A stretch of DNA of 64,000 nucleotides, from positions 124,001 through 188,000 of the forward strand of contig NZ_JBOFIN010000146.1 in the NCBI RefSeq assembly GCF_051650185.1, read 5' to 3'. This document shows, piece by piece, positions 34,876 to 43,265 of the stretch (its first letter is position 1; the number at the start of each line of letters is the position of its first letter). The DNA comes from Scandinavium sp051650185 (GTDB taxonomy: Bacteria; Pseudomonadota; Gammaproteobacteria; Enterobacterales; Enterobacteriaceae). The notes under the pieces were generated by a model that did no database searches, was not told where the DNA came from, and worked only from the letters and a program-made list of their open reading frames with translations. A program made the translations under genes and the position numbers.

Positions 34876-36108
34876 ATGGCCTCGAATAACGTTAGCCACT
34901 TAAGCGTTATCGCAGTGGCGGTGCTACTCGCCTTTTCTCTTTCTGCCTGCAGCGGCAGCGGAGGGGGAAGTCATTCAACTGCAAAAACAAACCCAACGAC
35001 TGGCAGCAGCGGATCAGGATCTGATGATGGCAGCGGTGGCGGCACAACTGCCAATAACGGTGGTGGTAATGGTTCCGGCAGCGGAGGAACAGGCTCCGGT
35101 GGTGGAGGAACAGGCACTGGCGGTGGCGGTACAGGCACCGGTGGCGGAGGAACGGGTACTGGCGGTGGAGGTACCGGAACCGGTGGCGGAGGAACAGGCT
35201 CCGGTGGTGGCACCTCGACAGCAGCGCTGAACAATGTCCTGAGCGATACGGGTAAAACCGTGACGGCCGTCGGCACAACAGTCGACAGCCTGGGCAGCCA
35301 GTTGCCAACCGATAACCCGGTGACTTCGACAGTCTCTACCACCGTCACCGGCGTGGGTGATGCCGTGTCTACCGTCGGGACGGGTGTCACGACCGGGATA
35401 GGCAATCCAACCAATCCTAATGGTGTCGGCACCACGGTGAAAGGTGTGACCACCACCGTAACCTCACTCGGGAATACGGTTTCCACGGTCGGCACCGATC
35501 TTTCGAGCACAACTTCAGGCACTCCACTGGGTGGAGCAACAGGCGTTGTGGGCAATGTTGTGAACAGCACCGGGCAGCTCGTCAGCAATACCGGCACCGG
35601 CCTCACCAGCACAGTGAACAGCGCTGGCGTGACCAAACTGACCACCGACACCACCACCGTAGTGGATAAAACGCTCGGCGGCGTGCAGGGCGTCACACAG
35701 GAAGTCGGTACCACCACTGGCCTTGGCGCACCGGTCAATAATCTGCTGACTCAGGTTGGCACCTCCGTTAGCGATGTCGGCACCAAAGTCGGCGGCACCA
35801 ATTCAGGGCTGAATGGCGTCGGTCAGGTGGTTCAAAACGTAGGGCAAACGGTGACTGATACCGGCGGGCTGGTGAAACCAACCACATCATCCACCAGCAG
35901 CAGTGGTGGCAATGTGTCGGCCAACGCCTCGGTGAACACCAATAACAATGGACTGGTCGCGAACGTGAACACCACCGTGAATACGCTGACGGCAGGCGTG
36001 ACTGCCAATGCAGGCACCAGCACCACATCACAGAGTAGCGCCAACACCAATCCGCTGAACGGGCTGAACACGCTTGTCGGCGACATCCTCACACCGAAAC
36101 ATAACTAA
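34876..36108 (+). CDS. Gly/Thr-rich repeat lipoprotein beside a TpsB transporter
   Basis: This 410-residue protein has a signal peptide and lipobox LSAC (C25, followed by Ser, so outer-membrane sorting is expected). Residues 26-113 are almost only Gly, Ser, Thr and Asn, with six 7-residue repeats (GTGSGGG type). Residues 120-410 lack Cys, Trp, His and aromatic clusters, and repeat a 16-residue motif, seen best at 128-143, 156-171 and 194-209 (TVTAVGTTVDSLGSQL). Such proteins are sometimes named collagen-like, but the Gly-X-Y triplet is not kept. Its neighbour suggests a surface-exposed or secreted adhesin-like partner. Function unknown. Confidence 0.82.
   Translation: MASNNVSHLSVIAVAVLLAFSLSACSGSGGGSHSTAKTNPTTGSSGSGSDDGSGGGTTANNGGGNGSGSGGTGSGGGGTGTGGGGTGTGGGGTGTGGGGTGTGGGGTGSGGGTSTAALNNVLSDTGKTVTAVGTTVDSLGSQLPTDNPVTSTVSTTVTGVGDAVSTVGTGVTTGIGNPTNPNGVGTTVKGVTTTVTSLGNTVSTVGTDLSSTTSGTPLGGATGVVGNVVNSTGQLVSNTGTGLTSTVNSAGVTKLTTDTTTVVDKTLGGVQGVTQEVGTTTGLGAPVNNLLTQVGTSVSDVGTKVGGTNSGLNGVGQVVQNVGQTVTDTGGLVKPTTSSTSSSGGNVSANASVNTNNNGLVANVNTTVNTLTAGVTANAGTSTTSQSSANTNPLNGLNTLVGDILTPKHN
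35086..35211 (+). repeat. 21-bp in-frame tandem repeat, six copies
   Basis: Six consecutive 21-base units start at 35086, 35107, 35128, 35149, 35170 and 35191, each encoding G-T-G-[ST]-G-G-G. First and last units differ at only one base, which points to recent copying. Copy number is likely to vary between strains by slippage without breaking the frame. Confidence 0.9.
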
Positions 36109-36120
36109 GTTGCTCTTTTC

Positions 36121-36146
36121 TGTGCCCCCGGAAAGGGGGCACATTT
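36121..36146 (+). terminator. Hairpin between lipoprotein and TpsB genes
   Basis: TGTGCCCCC at 36121-36129 pairs with GGGGGCACA at 36135-36143 around GGAAA, followed by only three T. A partial terminator here would let the lipoprotein be made in excess over the outer-membrane transporter. Confidence 0.7.
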
Positions 36147-36195
36147 CACAGCAGTGATCACCCGCAAAGACGGGACTAAGAACAGGGATTGCACT

Positions 36196-37911
36196 ATGAA
36201 ACAGCACGCTTATTTTGCGCTGCCTGCTCTGCTCTTGCTGAGCCTGGCTCGTGCCGATACTCTGCCAGCCATTATCGACCCCAGCAATCCGGCTAAAGCC
36301 GCGCCGGATATTGCGCCACCTGCGCCAGCGACCCCTGCGCCTAAAGTGACAGTCCAAAAACCGGAGTCCAGACTGACGCCGGATACGCCGATACAGATCA
36401 ACCACATTCAGTTCATTGGCGGGACCGTTTACCCGCTAAAGTCGTTGCTGGAACCCTTTCGCCCCTACGCCAACAAAACCATTCCGCTAAAGACGCTGGC
36501 GGGGCTGGTAAACGATATCACCCAGCGCTACAAAGCCGACGGTTATCCGCTTTCCTACGCCTGGCTGCCGGATAACAACTTTCAGGGCGGTAACATCAAA
36601 ATCGTGCTGGTTGAAGGCTACGTCGCGCACAGCGATATCAACAGCAACAACCCGGATGTCGCCGCTCGCCTGAAAAGGTTGTCTGAAAAAATCATGGCGG
36701 AAAAGCCGCTCACTCAGGACACCTTCGATCGATACAGCCAGCTGATGACCCAAACGCCCGGCGTGCCGATTGAGGCCAACGCCCAGTTGCCGAAGAACAT
36801 TTATGGCGCGGCGGCGATGCAGGTGACCGGCATGCAGCCGCATATCTGGGATATCTCTTCCACGCTCGACACACGTAAAGGCCAGAATCTGGCGCTGGTC
36901 AACGGCACACTCAGCAACCTGACGAGCTATGGCGATCAGCTGGGCGTGGCGACGCTGATCCCGCTCGATAAAGACACGCGGAAGACTTACCTCGGCCTGA
37001 ACTGGCAGCAGTTTTTGAACGACGAAGGGCTGACCATGCAGCTAAAAGGCAGCTACTACCGCGAAAATCCGCAGGACTTTACGCCGCTGCTTGCTCTGCC
37101 CAATAACATCACCGTCGATGCCCGGCAAAAATCGACCCAGTACAACGGCGGCGTCAGCTTTGGCTACCCGCTTATCCTGACCCGCAAAAAACAGCTCAAC
37201 ATCACCGGGGGCTTTGACTACACCGATCGACGCGACGATTACGATTTGCAGGCAAAACTGGCCGGGCAAACCTACGGCCTCGACGCCCAACATCAGCACG
37301 TGCGCTACCCGGCATTCGAATTAGGCATTAACGGCACGCGCAATTTCGACACAGCCAGCCTCAGCAGTCGGCTGGCATTTCGTCAGGGCATTGATGGGCT
37401 CGGCGCTGATGCCGCGCCTTCGCAAGGAACCGACCTTAATTTTACGCTGTGGAAAGGCTATCTGGATGCGGCGTGGATGATGGCCGAAAACTGGAAGCTT
37501 TCGACGTCATGGGAAGGTGACTGGTCGAACAATGATTTGCCGGAGCCGGAACGCGTGAGCTTCGGCGCACAGCATTTTGGTCGGGGCTATCAGGACAGCG
37601 AAGCCAGCGGCGATTACGGCTACGGCGGCCAGCTTGAATTACGCTATCTGCATATGCGCAAAGACAGCACCTGGCTTGCGACCATTCAACCCTACGTGCT
37701 CACCGACACTGCGCAAACCTGGTACAACCAACCGGGCCTTCGCCATCAGCGCCTCGGTTCCGTCGCGGCCGGGGTGATGGTGGGCGATAACCGCCATTAC
37801 AGCGTCAGCGTCGAAGCCGCAAAACCGGTCGGCGATGTGCCAACAGACAACAACAACCGCGACTGGCGCTACAGCCTGACGCTGACGTGGAATTTTAACA
37901 ATCTGCGCTAA
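36196..37911 (+). CDS. Two-partner secretion outer-membrane transporter (ShlB/FhaC/HecB family)
   Basis: This 571-residue protein has a signal peptide cleaved near A20, a proline/alanine-rich linker to residue 60, a POTRA domain at about 66-143 (IQFIGGTVYPLKSLLEPF through KIVLVEGYV), and a C-terminal beta-barrel of the Omp85/TpsB type from about residue 215. FGRGY at 461-465 corresponds to the conserved VRGY motif of barrel loop 6. The C-terminus ends NFNNLR rather than in an aromatic residue. Only one POTRA is evident, against two in FhaC. No TpsA exoprotein with a TPS domain is nearby; the lipoprotein immediately upstream is the only visible partner. ATG 36196 is preferred over an upstream GTG. 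Confidence 0.88.
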   Translation: MKQHAYFALPALLLLSLARADTLPAIIDPSNPAKAAPDIAPPAPATPAPKVTVQKPESRLTPDTPIQINHIQFIGGTVYPLKSLLEPFRPYANKTIPLKTLAGLVNDITQRYKADGYPLSYAWLPDNNFQGGNIKIVLVEGYVAHSDINSNNPDVAARLKRLSEKIMAEKPLTQDTFDRYSQLMTQTPGVPIEANAQLPKNIYGAAAMQVTGMQPHIWDISSTLDTRKGQNLALVNGTLSNLTSYGDQLGVATLIPLDKDTRKTYLGLNWQQFLNDEGLTMQLKGSYYRENPQDFTPLLALPNNITVDARQKSTQYNGGVSFGYPLILTRKKQLNITGGFDYTDRRDDYDLQAKLAGQTYGLDAQHQHVRYPAFELGINGTRNFDTASLSSRLAFRQGIDGLGADAAPSQGTDLNFTLWKGYLDAAWMMAENWKLSTSWEGDWSNNDLPEPERVSFGAQHFGRGYQDSEASGDYGYGGQLELRYLHMRKDSTWLATIQPYVLTDTAQTWYNQPGLRHQRLGSVAAGVMVGDNRHYSVSVEAAKPVGDVPTDNNNRDWRYSLTLTWNFNNLR

Positions 37912-37913
37912 GG

Positions 37914-37935
37914 TGCCTCTCCCAAAGGAGAGGCA
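37914..37935. terminator. Hairpin between convergent TpsB and chemoreceptor genes
   Basis: TGCCTCTCC at 37914-37922 pairs perfectly with GGAGAGGCA at 37927-37935 around CAAA. It is placed to serve both convergent genes, although neither side has a strong T-run. Confidence 0.6.
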
Positions 37936-37941
37936 GTGAGC

Positions 37942-39870
37942 TTAGAACGTGGTCCAGTTGTCCGCATTGGCGCCCGCTTTAAGGGGCTTTATCGCTTTCT
38001 CGCTCTGCGCGCTGGGGCGGCGTCGTACCTGAGTCAGCGGATCGCTGGAGATACTGAAAACGGACACCGCTTCTTCCAGCTTCAGCGCCTGCTCTTCAAG
38101 GCTGCTCGCCGCCGAGGAGGATTCCACCACCAGCGCGGCGTTTTGCTGAGTGGTGGTGTCCATTTCCGCCATCGCCTGGGAAATCTGGCTGATCCCACGG
38201 CTTTGCTCATCGGTCGCCGACGCAATCTCATTCATGATATCGCGCACCTGTCCTACGGACGTTTCAATGTCCGCCATGGCGCTGCCCGCCTGCTCAACCA
38301 GACGGAAACCGGTATCAACAATGCTCACCGACTCCTGAATCAACGTCTCAATCTCTTTTGCCGACTGGGCGCTACGCTGGGCCAGATTACGGACTTCACC
38401 CGCCACAACGGCAAACCCTTTGCCTTGTTCGCCCGCTCTCGCCGCCTCCACCGCGGCGTTAAGCGCCAGAATATTGGTCTGGAATGCAATGCCGTTAATC
38501 ACCGTGGTGATTTCAGAAATTCGGTGGGCGCTGCTCTGCACAGAGCGCATCGTTTCCACCACCGAGCGGGAAATTTCACAGCCCTGATTGGCTTTGTCCG
38601 CTGCCTGCTCCGAAAGCCTGTGTGCCTGAGTCGCATTTTCCGCATTCAGGGCCACGGTCGAGGTGAGCTCTTCCATGCTGGCGGCGGTTTCAACCACTGC
38701 GGCGGCCTGCTGTTCGGTACGCGAAGACAGGTCGATATTGCCCCGGGCAATTTCCGTTGAAGAGTGGCTAACGTTCGCCACACCGTCCCGAACATCGTGA
38801 ATAATGTGCTTCAGATTGTTGTTCATTAATGCCATCGCCTGCATCAGCTTCCCGAGCTCGTCGCGCCGCTGAGTTTCGACGGAGTGGGTCAGGTCGCCTT
38901 CGGCAATATACTCGGCAAGCGTGAGCGTTTCCTGTAATGGGCGAGTGATCGCGCGAGTGATCAGCCAGGCCAGCATTACGCCGATAAGAATGCCCAGCAC
39001 GGTGACCAGTTGCATCGTCATCTGGACGCGGTGAACGATATCCTCAACCGTATTTTCCTGAAGCGTATGCAAAGCATTGATGGAATCAGTCAGGTTTGCT
39101 GCCCGGCTATAAAGCTCATCAGAGGTGGTATTGAGCTGCCGCCAGGCGGACTGATAGGGTTGCAGCGCGCCAATGAAGTTGTTCAATGACTGGAGGATTT
39201 CTTTGTTGAGCTGAAGCTCTTTTTCCGGCAGCCAGCCCTGAATGTTCTGCGCGTAGGCAATCCCATCCTGAAGCCGCGCTTTCGTCGCGCTCAGCTGTTT
39301 GTCGGTGGGGTTATTTTTGAAATCCGTCATGACCGAGTCGATATCGTTCAACAGAAAGGCCAGTTCTGCGGCCTGATATTTCTGCTCGACGGGCAAAGTC
39401 TCGTTCAGGCTTAACGTCGCAATGACTCTGGAGTCATCGCAAATGCCGTCAGAATTCAGCTGACTGGCAGCCTCAATTTTCGCCCTCATGGCCTGGTTAA
39501 ACGGCCCACGTCCGGCGACATAACTGTTCACGGCATTTTCGGTTTTCAGCAATAAAGCGCTCCCTTCCGGAGACCAGCTGTATTGCCTGAGATTTGTCAG
39601 CAATTGGCCCATCTGCTGAAGTGCCACCCCGTTCTTCTGCAAGTATTTTTCATCCGCGGTGTATTGATAATAGGTTCGATTTAAACGGGCATCGAACAGT
39701 TTATTGATAACCTGAACGCTAATGGCACCTTTAGTGACCTTATCCTGAATATTCTTCAACCCCACTACGCTGGTAATCAGGATAGCTATCATTATCGCGA
39801 TGATGGCAATGAACCCAACGGCCAGTTTATTCCCGATCTTCAAATTTAAGAAAAAGGAAGAAATTTTCAT
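37942..39870 (-). CDS. Methyl-accepting chemotaxis protein
   Basis: This 642-residue transmembrane chemoreceptor has membrane segments at about 15-38 and 285-305 enclosing a helical periplasmic sensor of about 245 residues, long enough for a helical-bimodular-type domain. A HAMP domain follows (about 306-360), then the signalling domain with hairpin tip GIAFQTNILALNAAVEAARA. It ends in NWTTF, the C-terminal pentapeptide that tethers CheR and CheB in high-abundance receptors. The ligand is unknown. It is the only chemotaxis gene in the window and lies beside surface-protein genes. Confidence 0.95.
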   Translation of the reverse strand: MKISSFFLNLKIGNKLAVGFIAIIAIMIAILITSVVGLKNIQDKVTKGAISVQVINKLFDARLNRTYYQYTADEKYLQKNGVALQQMGQLLTNLRQYSWSPEGSALLLKTENAVNSYVAGRGPFNQAMRAKIEAASQLNSDGICDDSRVIATLSLNETLPVEQKYQAAELAFLLNDIDSVMTDFKNNPTDKQLSATKARLQDGIAYAQNIQGWLPEKELQLNKEILQSLNNFIGALQPYQSAWRQLNTTSDELYSRAANLTDSINALHTLQENTVEDIVHRVQMTMQLVTVLGILIGVMLAWLITRAITRPLQETLTLAEYIAEGDLTHSVETQRRDELGKLMQAMALMNNNLKHIIHDVRDGVANVSHSSTEIARGNIDLSSRTEQQAAAVVETAASMEELTSTVALNAENATQAHRLSEQAADKANQGCEISRSVVETMRSVQSSAHRISEITTVINGIAFQTNILALNAAVEAARAGEQGKGFAVVAGEVRNLAQRSAQSAKEIETLIQESVSIVDTGFRLVEQAGSAMADIETSVGQVRDIMNEIASATDEQSRGISQISQAMAEMDTTTQQNAALVVESSSAASSLEEQALKLEEAVSVFSISSDPLTQVRRRPSAQSEKAIKPLKAGANADNWTTF

Positions 39871-39975
39871 AGAATCACCTGATTCAATATTATAGAAACC
39901 TTCACCCCGAAGTCAGGCTACGGGATTACGATTTGCCAGTCCTTTGACCGTTAAAAACCCAAACACAAAATGCAA

Positions 39976-40011
39976 ATAAAAAAATTCCCTGAGCATACGC
40001 TACCCAGGGAA
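39976..40011 (-). terminator. Terminator of the winged-helix regulator gene
   Basis: TTCCCTG at 39985-39991 pairs with CAGGGAA at 40005-40011. On the minus strand the stem is followed by a long T-run (positions 39984-39976). Confidence 0.8.
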
Positions 40012-40062
40012 AAATGAGTCAGGAAGACATCACTCTCCCAACGCAATCTCACTATTTATTGG

Positions 40063-40464
40063 TTAGTTATTTGCCACGTCGCTTTCTTTAACATACACCG
40101 GGCGTACCTGAGCGTCGGTGATTCGATACCCTTCCCCTTTGACATAGATAACAAAGTTTTCGGGCAAGCCTAATAACTCAAGCTTCTTGCTTAAATTATT
40201 CAATACCTGCCATAAACGCTGTGAAGAGCAACTTAAATTATTTTCTTCCCATACTTTACGAATCAGCTCATCTTTACTGACCGGGCGTTGCCGGGCATTT
40301 CTCATCAGATAGAGAAAAAGCTCGAGCATGGTTTTATTCAAACCGATGGTTACAAAGACAATACTTTGATCAGCATGTCGGGACGGCAAGCGATAAAGCC
40401 TTTGATTATGAATATCAAAGTGGATTTCGCGGCCGATAATAAAGCCATGTAACTGATAGTCCAT
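40063..40464 (-). CDS. Soluble winged-helix (CadC/ToxR DNA-binding domain) protein
   Basis: The protein has 133 residues. Residues about 35-115 match the OmpR/CadC-type winged helix (NKTMLELFLYLMRNARQRPV, SKDELIRKVWEEN, then VIYVKGEGYRI). Unlike CadC or ToxR it has no membrane segment, so it is a free DNA-binding protein. It lies between the chemoreceptor and the MarT-like regulator, on the minus strand with its own terminator. Targets are unknown; the neighbouring surface genes are reasonable candidates. Confidence 0.8.
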   Translation of the reverse strand: MDYQLHGFIIGREIHFDIHNQRLYRLPSRHADQSIVFVTIGLNKTMLELFLYLMRNARQRPVSKDELIRKVWEENNLSCSSQRLWQVLNNLSKKLELLGLPENFVIYVKGEGYRITDAQVRPVYVKESDVANN

Positions 40465-40568
40465 TCTGGCAACCTGGGAAAAACGTTAACAACCACTGGC
40501 TCCAGCACATCGTCGTAACTAATTCATTACTGTTTGTGCGGTCTAATATAAATCAACTCACAAGAGTT

Positions 40569-40664
40569 TCAATCTCCGTCATAAAGTGAATAACGCACTA
40601 CAATCAGGATCAGGATGCAAAACAAAGCACCAGCTAAAATGAATAAAGCAGTATATAAAACCAT
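40569..40664 (-). CDS. Possible 31-residue membrane peptide
   Basis: A short frame reads MVLYTALFILAGALFCILIL then IVVRYSLYDGD. It has one hydrophobic helix of about 22 residues followed by a charged tail, the shape of many enterobacterial small membrane proteins. AGGGA lies 12 bases upstream, which is a weak ribosome site. It is the only sensible coding signal in the 40465-40960 gap. Conservation is not known, so this is a candidate only. Confidence 0.35.
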   Translation of the reverse strand: MVLYTALFILAGALFCILILIVVRYSLYDGD

Positions 40665-40960
40665 TCCATAGGGTTTCCCTGAGGGCTCCTGCCACGAAGT
40701 TAATTTATGTCAATAGCTCAACATAAAACGACATATTGACGAAAGTTATCAGAATAATATTCTGCACCGCAGCGTTCTGTTGTCGAGATGCACTATACTT
40801 CTGGGTAATCAGCCATTGCGCAGGGCTACTGATTTTCCGTTGTCACAGCATAGGGCACAGAGGATAAAAATGAGGAGTGAAGTTCGCTGATCTCTTCTGA
40901 TTCAGACCTTTTACATCAGGCATCACAGGATAATCAGGCTTTTTGTGGCCATGCAGAAAC
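40665..40960 (+). promoter_or_regulatory. AT-rich control region before the MarT-like gene
   Basis: No gene is seen. The sequence is AT-rich, with a tract around 40730-40760 (CATATTGACGAAAGTTATCA, then GAATAATATTCTG, which contains the palindrome AGAATAATATTCT). It probably holds the promoter of the regulator pair. No standard promoter could be fixed. Confidence 0.35.
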
Positions 40961-41737
40961 ATGAAAGAAATCTACCTTATCAATGAGATAGTTTTGTTTA
41001 GCCCGCAAGAGGGAAGCCTCACGCCACGTCACAGCTGGCCTGCTGGCCGGGTCACTCTGCACACCCCCGCCGCCGAAAGTTTGCTGCTGCTTATGACCCA
41101 TAACGGGCAACCCGTGCCGCAGAAAATGTTTTTTGAGCAGGTCTGGGAGAGAAAAGGGGCCGTCGTCTCCACCAACACGCTTTACCAAAATATCGCCTCC
41201 ATCCGCAAAGCCCTCAGGATGGTCGGGCTGGAAGAAGACATTATTCGGACGCTGCCAAAACAAGGGTTTCAGTGTACGGCTTCCGTTCGCACCGGCGAGC
41301 TGGCAGATTTTCTGCCCTTGCCCACAGCAAATCCTTCCCCAGAACCCACCGCAGAATTTCCCGTACCACCACCAGCCGGCGTTACCCACCTGAAGTTGTG
41401 GGCGTTCAGCGTCCTGGTCTCCCTGCTGATGGTCGCCGGGATGATCTACTGGAATATCAGCCAGCAGCCCGTCAGGAAAGTGTCATGGTTCCCGGCAGGC
41501 ACCATCGAAAATTGCACCCTTTATTCCTCCTGGTCTGGCGCCGAATATAGCCAGTCGATGTTTGATGAATTAAGGCAGAAATACCCCATCAGCTGTGCCA
41601 AAAGGACCTCGATTTACCTGAACGTGAATCGCCTGCAATCTGGCACTACGCTAATTCTCTGCAATGCACCGATTGAAAAAAGCGGCACACAGTGCCAGTC
41701 CATTATGTTTCAGGATGAAAACCATGAAGATCGCTAA
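40961..41737 (+). CDS. MarT/CadC-like membrane transcription regulator
   Basis: This 258-residue protein has a cytosolic winged-helix DNA-binding domain at about 1-108 (VTLHTPAAESLLLLMTHNGQ, FFEQVWERKGAVV, IIRTLPKQGFQC). A proline-rich linker follows, then one membrane helix at 146-165 and a periplasmic tail with four cysteines (185, 212, 234, 245). The plan is that of ToxR, TcpP and MarT, which pair with a small membrane partner. The next gene overlaps by 14 bp and is FidL-like, so this is most like Salmonella MarT or E. coli YqeI. The start is chosen at ATG 40961, with a weak ribosome site; TTG 40943 is an alternative. Confidence 0.82.
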   Translation: MKEIYLINEIVLFSPQEGSLTPRHSWPAGRVTLHTPAAESLLLLMTHNGQPVPQKMFFEQVWERKGAVVSTNTLYQNIASIRKALRMVGLEEDIIRTLPKQGFQCTASVRTGELADFLPLPTANPSPEPTAEFPVPPPAGVTHLKLWAFSVLVSLLMVAGMIYWNISQQPVRKVSWFPAGTIENCTLYSSWSGAEYSQSMFDELRQKYPISCAKRTSIYLNVNRLQSGTTLILCNAPIEKSGTQCQSIMFQDENHEDR

Positions 41738-42191
41738 ACGTGGAATTATTCTCCTGCTCCCTCTTCTCACAGGGATAATATGCGCGGCATGGGCAGGAAT
41801 AACCCAGTGGAAGCAAACACATTTTTCCTGCGATAGCCAGCTTTCAATGATTGGCAGCGAAGGCCAGGAAGAAGTAATCCTTCACTTTCGCTTTGATGGA
41901 AATACAGGACTTATTGAAAGCCGTGGAAAATATACGCCCAAAAAGGGCGATACTATCCCAACCAGCAATAAGATTATTTTTTCCTTTTGGCGAGAAAACA
42001 ATGCACTGGTGCTGATATCGGAGGAATCCAATCAGCTGCCGAAAGTCGCGCCGGAATTATTCAGGCATATTCCTGATTTTTTCAGTACCCGAGAGCGGGG
42101 CATTCGCCTGCAGATAGTCAGGAAAAACCCGGGCGGCTATATATTCCTGTTTGAAAATACGCCAGCGTTATATTGTGCGATTACCCGGTAA
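41724..42191 (+). CDS. FidL-like inner-membrane protein
   Basis: This 155-residue protein has an N-terminal membrane anchor (residues about 7-27, GIILLLPLLTGIICAAWAG) and a periplasmic remainder with two cysteines (SCDSQL; ALYCAITR at the C-terminus). It resembles the FidL/YqeJ family, which accompanies MarT/YqeI regulators and may stabilise them as ToxS does ToxR. AGGA lies eight bases before ATG 41724. The coding sequence is clearly AT-richer than the core genes, suggesting acquisition by transfer. Confidence 0.75.
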   Translation: MKIAKRGIILLLPLLTGIICAAWAGITQWKQTHFSCDSQLSMIGSEGQEEVILHFRFDGNTGLIESRGKYTPKKGDTIPTSNKIIFSFWRENNALVLISEESNQLPKVAPELFRHIPDFFSTRERGIRLQIVRKNPGGYIFLFENTPALYCAITR

Positions 42192-42194
42192 AAA

Positions 42195-43016
42195 TTAACC
42201 TGAATTAATATGCTCTTTGCAGTAACGCCGCTTCCACGCCGCAGGGGTTAACCCGGTATGCTTGCGGAAAATTTGCCGAAAGTAGCCGGGATCGCTGAAT
42301 CCGCACTGTTCGGCGACGTCCTTCAGCGAACGGGCATCGCTGATGAGCATTTTCTCCGCCGCCAGCACCCGCTGTCGATGCAGCGCTTCCGTCAGCGTAA
42401 GATGAAAGACCCGGCGGTACACGCGGCCCAGATAGTCAGCATTACAGTGAAGTTCCCGAGCCAGAAGTGAGGTGGAAAGCGGCAGGTGATATTGCGTGCG
42501 GATAATCTGCTGCGCCTTGTATGCCAGCGCAACACCCGGGCTGTCGCTGGCGCTCTCCTGCAAACCTGAAGCACTGATCTGCTGCAAAATCAGCAACAAG
42601 ATGCACTCCAGCGCGATGGTGCGGTGAATATTCTCCTGTTCGCTGAGAAACTGACGAAAGAGCGAAATGACGTACTGCGCGTCACTCACCCGTGCTTGTT
42701 GGGGCAGGGTCAGCAGCGTCTGCCGTAACGCAGGCTCGATTCGCGATCCCAGCCACTCAAAATGGAGCCAGTAAAATTTCAGATCTGCGGGAAATTCTCC
42801 CTCGCCGACATGACGACGCCCGGGTTTCAGCAACAGGCTTTCCCCTGCCGCGACGGTTAACAGCTCGCCCTCTTCGCGGATTTGCAACTGACCCCGTTCG
42901 ACAAAAATCAGCTCCCAGGACGCCAGCGTCCTTGCAGGATGGCTCCCCACCCCACGGGAAATAAACAACCCGCCGTTCTGCACCTGAATCGGAAACGCTA
43001 TGGATAATTCGAGCAT
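42195..43016 (-). CDS. AraC-family regulator of the arabinofuranoside operon
   Basis: This 273-residue protein has an N-terminal cupin-like ligand-binding region (VERGQLQIREEGELLTVAAG, LKPGRRHVGEG) and a C-terminal AraC double helix-turn-helix from about 165 (ARELHCNADYLGRVYRRVFH; AEQCGFSDPGYFRQIFRKHT). It is divergent from the GPH symporter and GH127 genes, with a 249-base shared control region, so it most likely activates them in response to an arabinose-containing sugar. This is inferred from position. Confidence 0.88.
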   Translation of the reverse strand: MLELSIAFPIQVQNGGLFISRGVGSHPARTLASWELIFVERGQLQIREEGELLTVAAGESLLLKPGRRHVGEGEFPADLKFYWLHFEWLGSRIEPALRQTLLTLPQQARVSDAQYVISLFRQFLSEQENIHRTIALECILLLILQQISASGLQESASDSPGVALAYKAQQIIRTQYHLPLSTSLLARELHCNADYLGRVYRRVFHLTLTEALHRQRVLAAEKMLISDARSLKDVAEQCGFSDPGYFRQIFRKHTGLTPAAWKRRYCKEHINSG

Positions 43017-43093
43017 GGATATTCACTTTTCCACTTTATGGTTCGTCATAAACGCTCTTTCATATTGATTATTCATCAAAAAATGCATTATCG

Positions 43094-43109
43094 CTGGATC
43101 ACGATCACA
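43094..43109 (+). promoter_or_regulatory. Possible CRP site
   Basis: CTGGATCACGATCACA keeps one full CRP half-site (TCACA) and a degenerate other half. It lies between the divergent AraC gene and the transporter, where catabolite control would be expected. Confidence 0.35.
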
Positions 43110-43265
43110 TTTTAGCAACCAGGTCGGAATCGTTATCTTTTTATACTTTCCTCTTCCCTTGTTGCCCCGGCGATTCCGGGCAGAATGAATCAGGTAGCTT
43201 GCAAACCCAACAAGAAGCCCGCCGCGATGCGGGTCACGCTCTCTGACCTACGTAAGGAGTTTTCG

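Noticed and set aside
35086..35211. Regular repeats that could be taken for a CRISPR array
   Set aside because: Units are contiguous, 21 bases, in frame within a coding sequence, and have no spacers; no cas genes are nearby.
34876..36108. Collagen-like triple-helix protein
   Set aside because: The Gly-rich part repeats every 7 residues and does not keep glycine at each third position, so a collagen fold is not supported.
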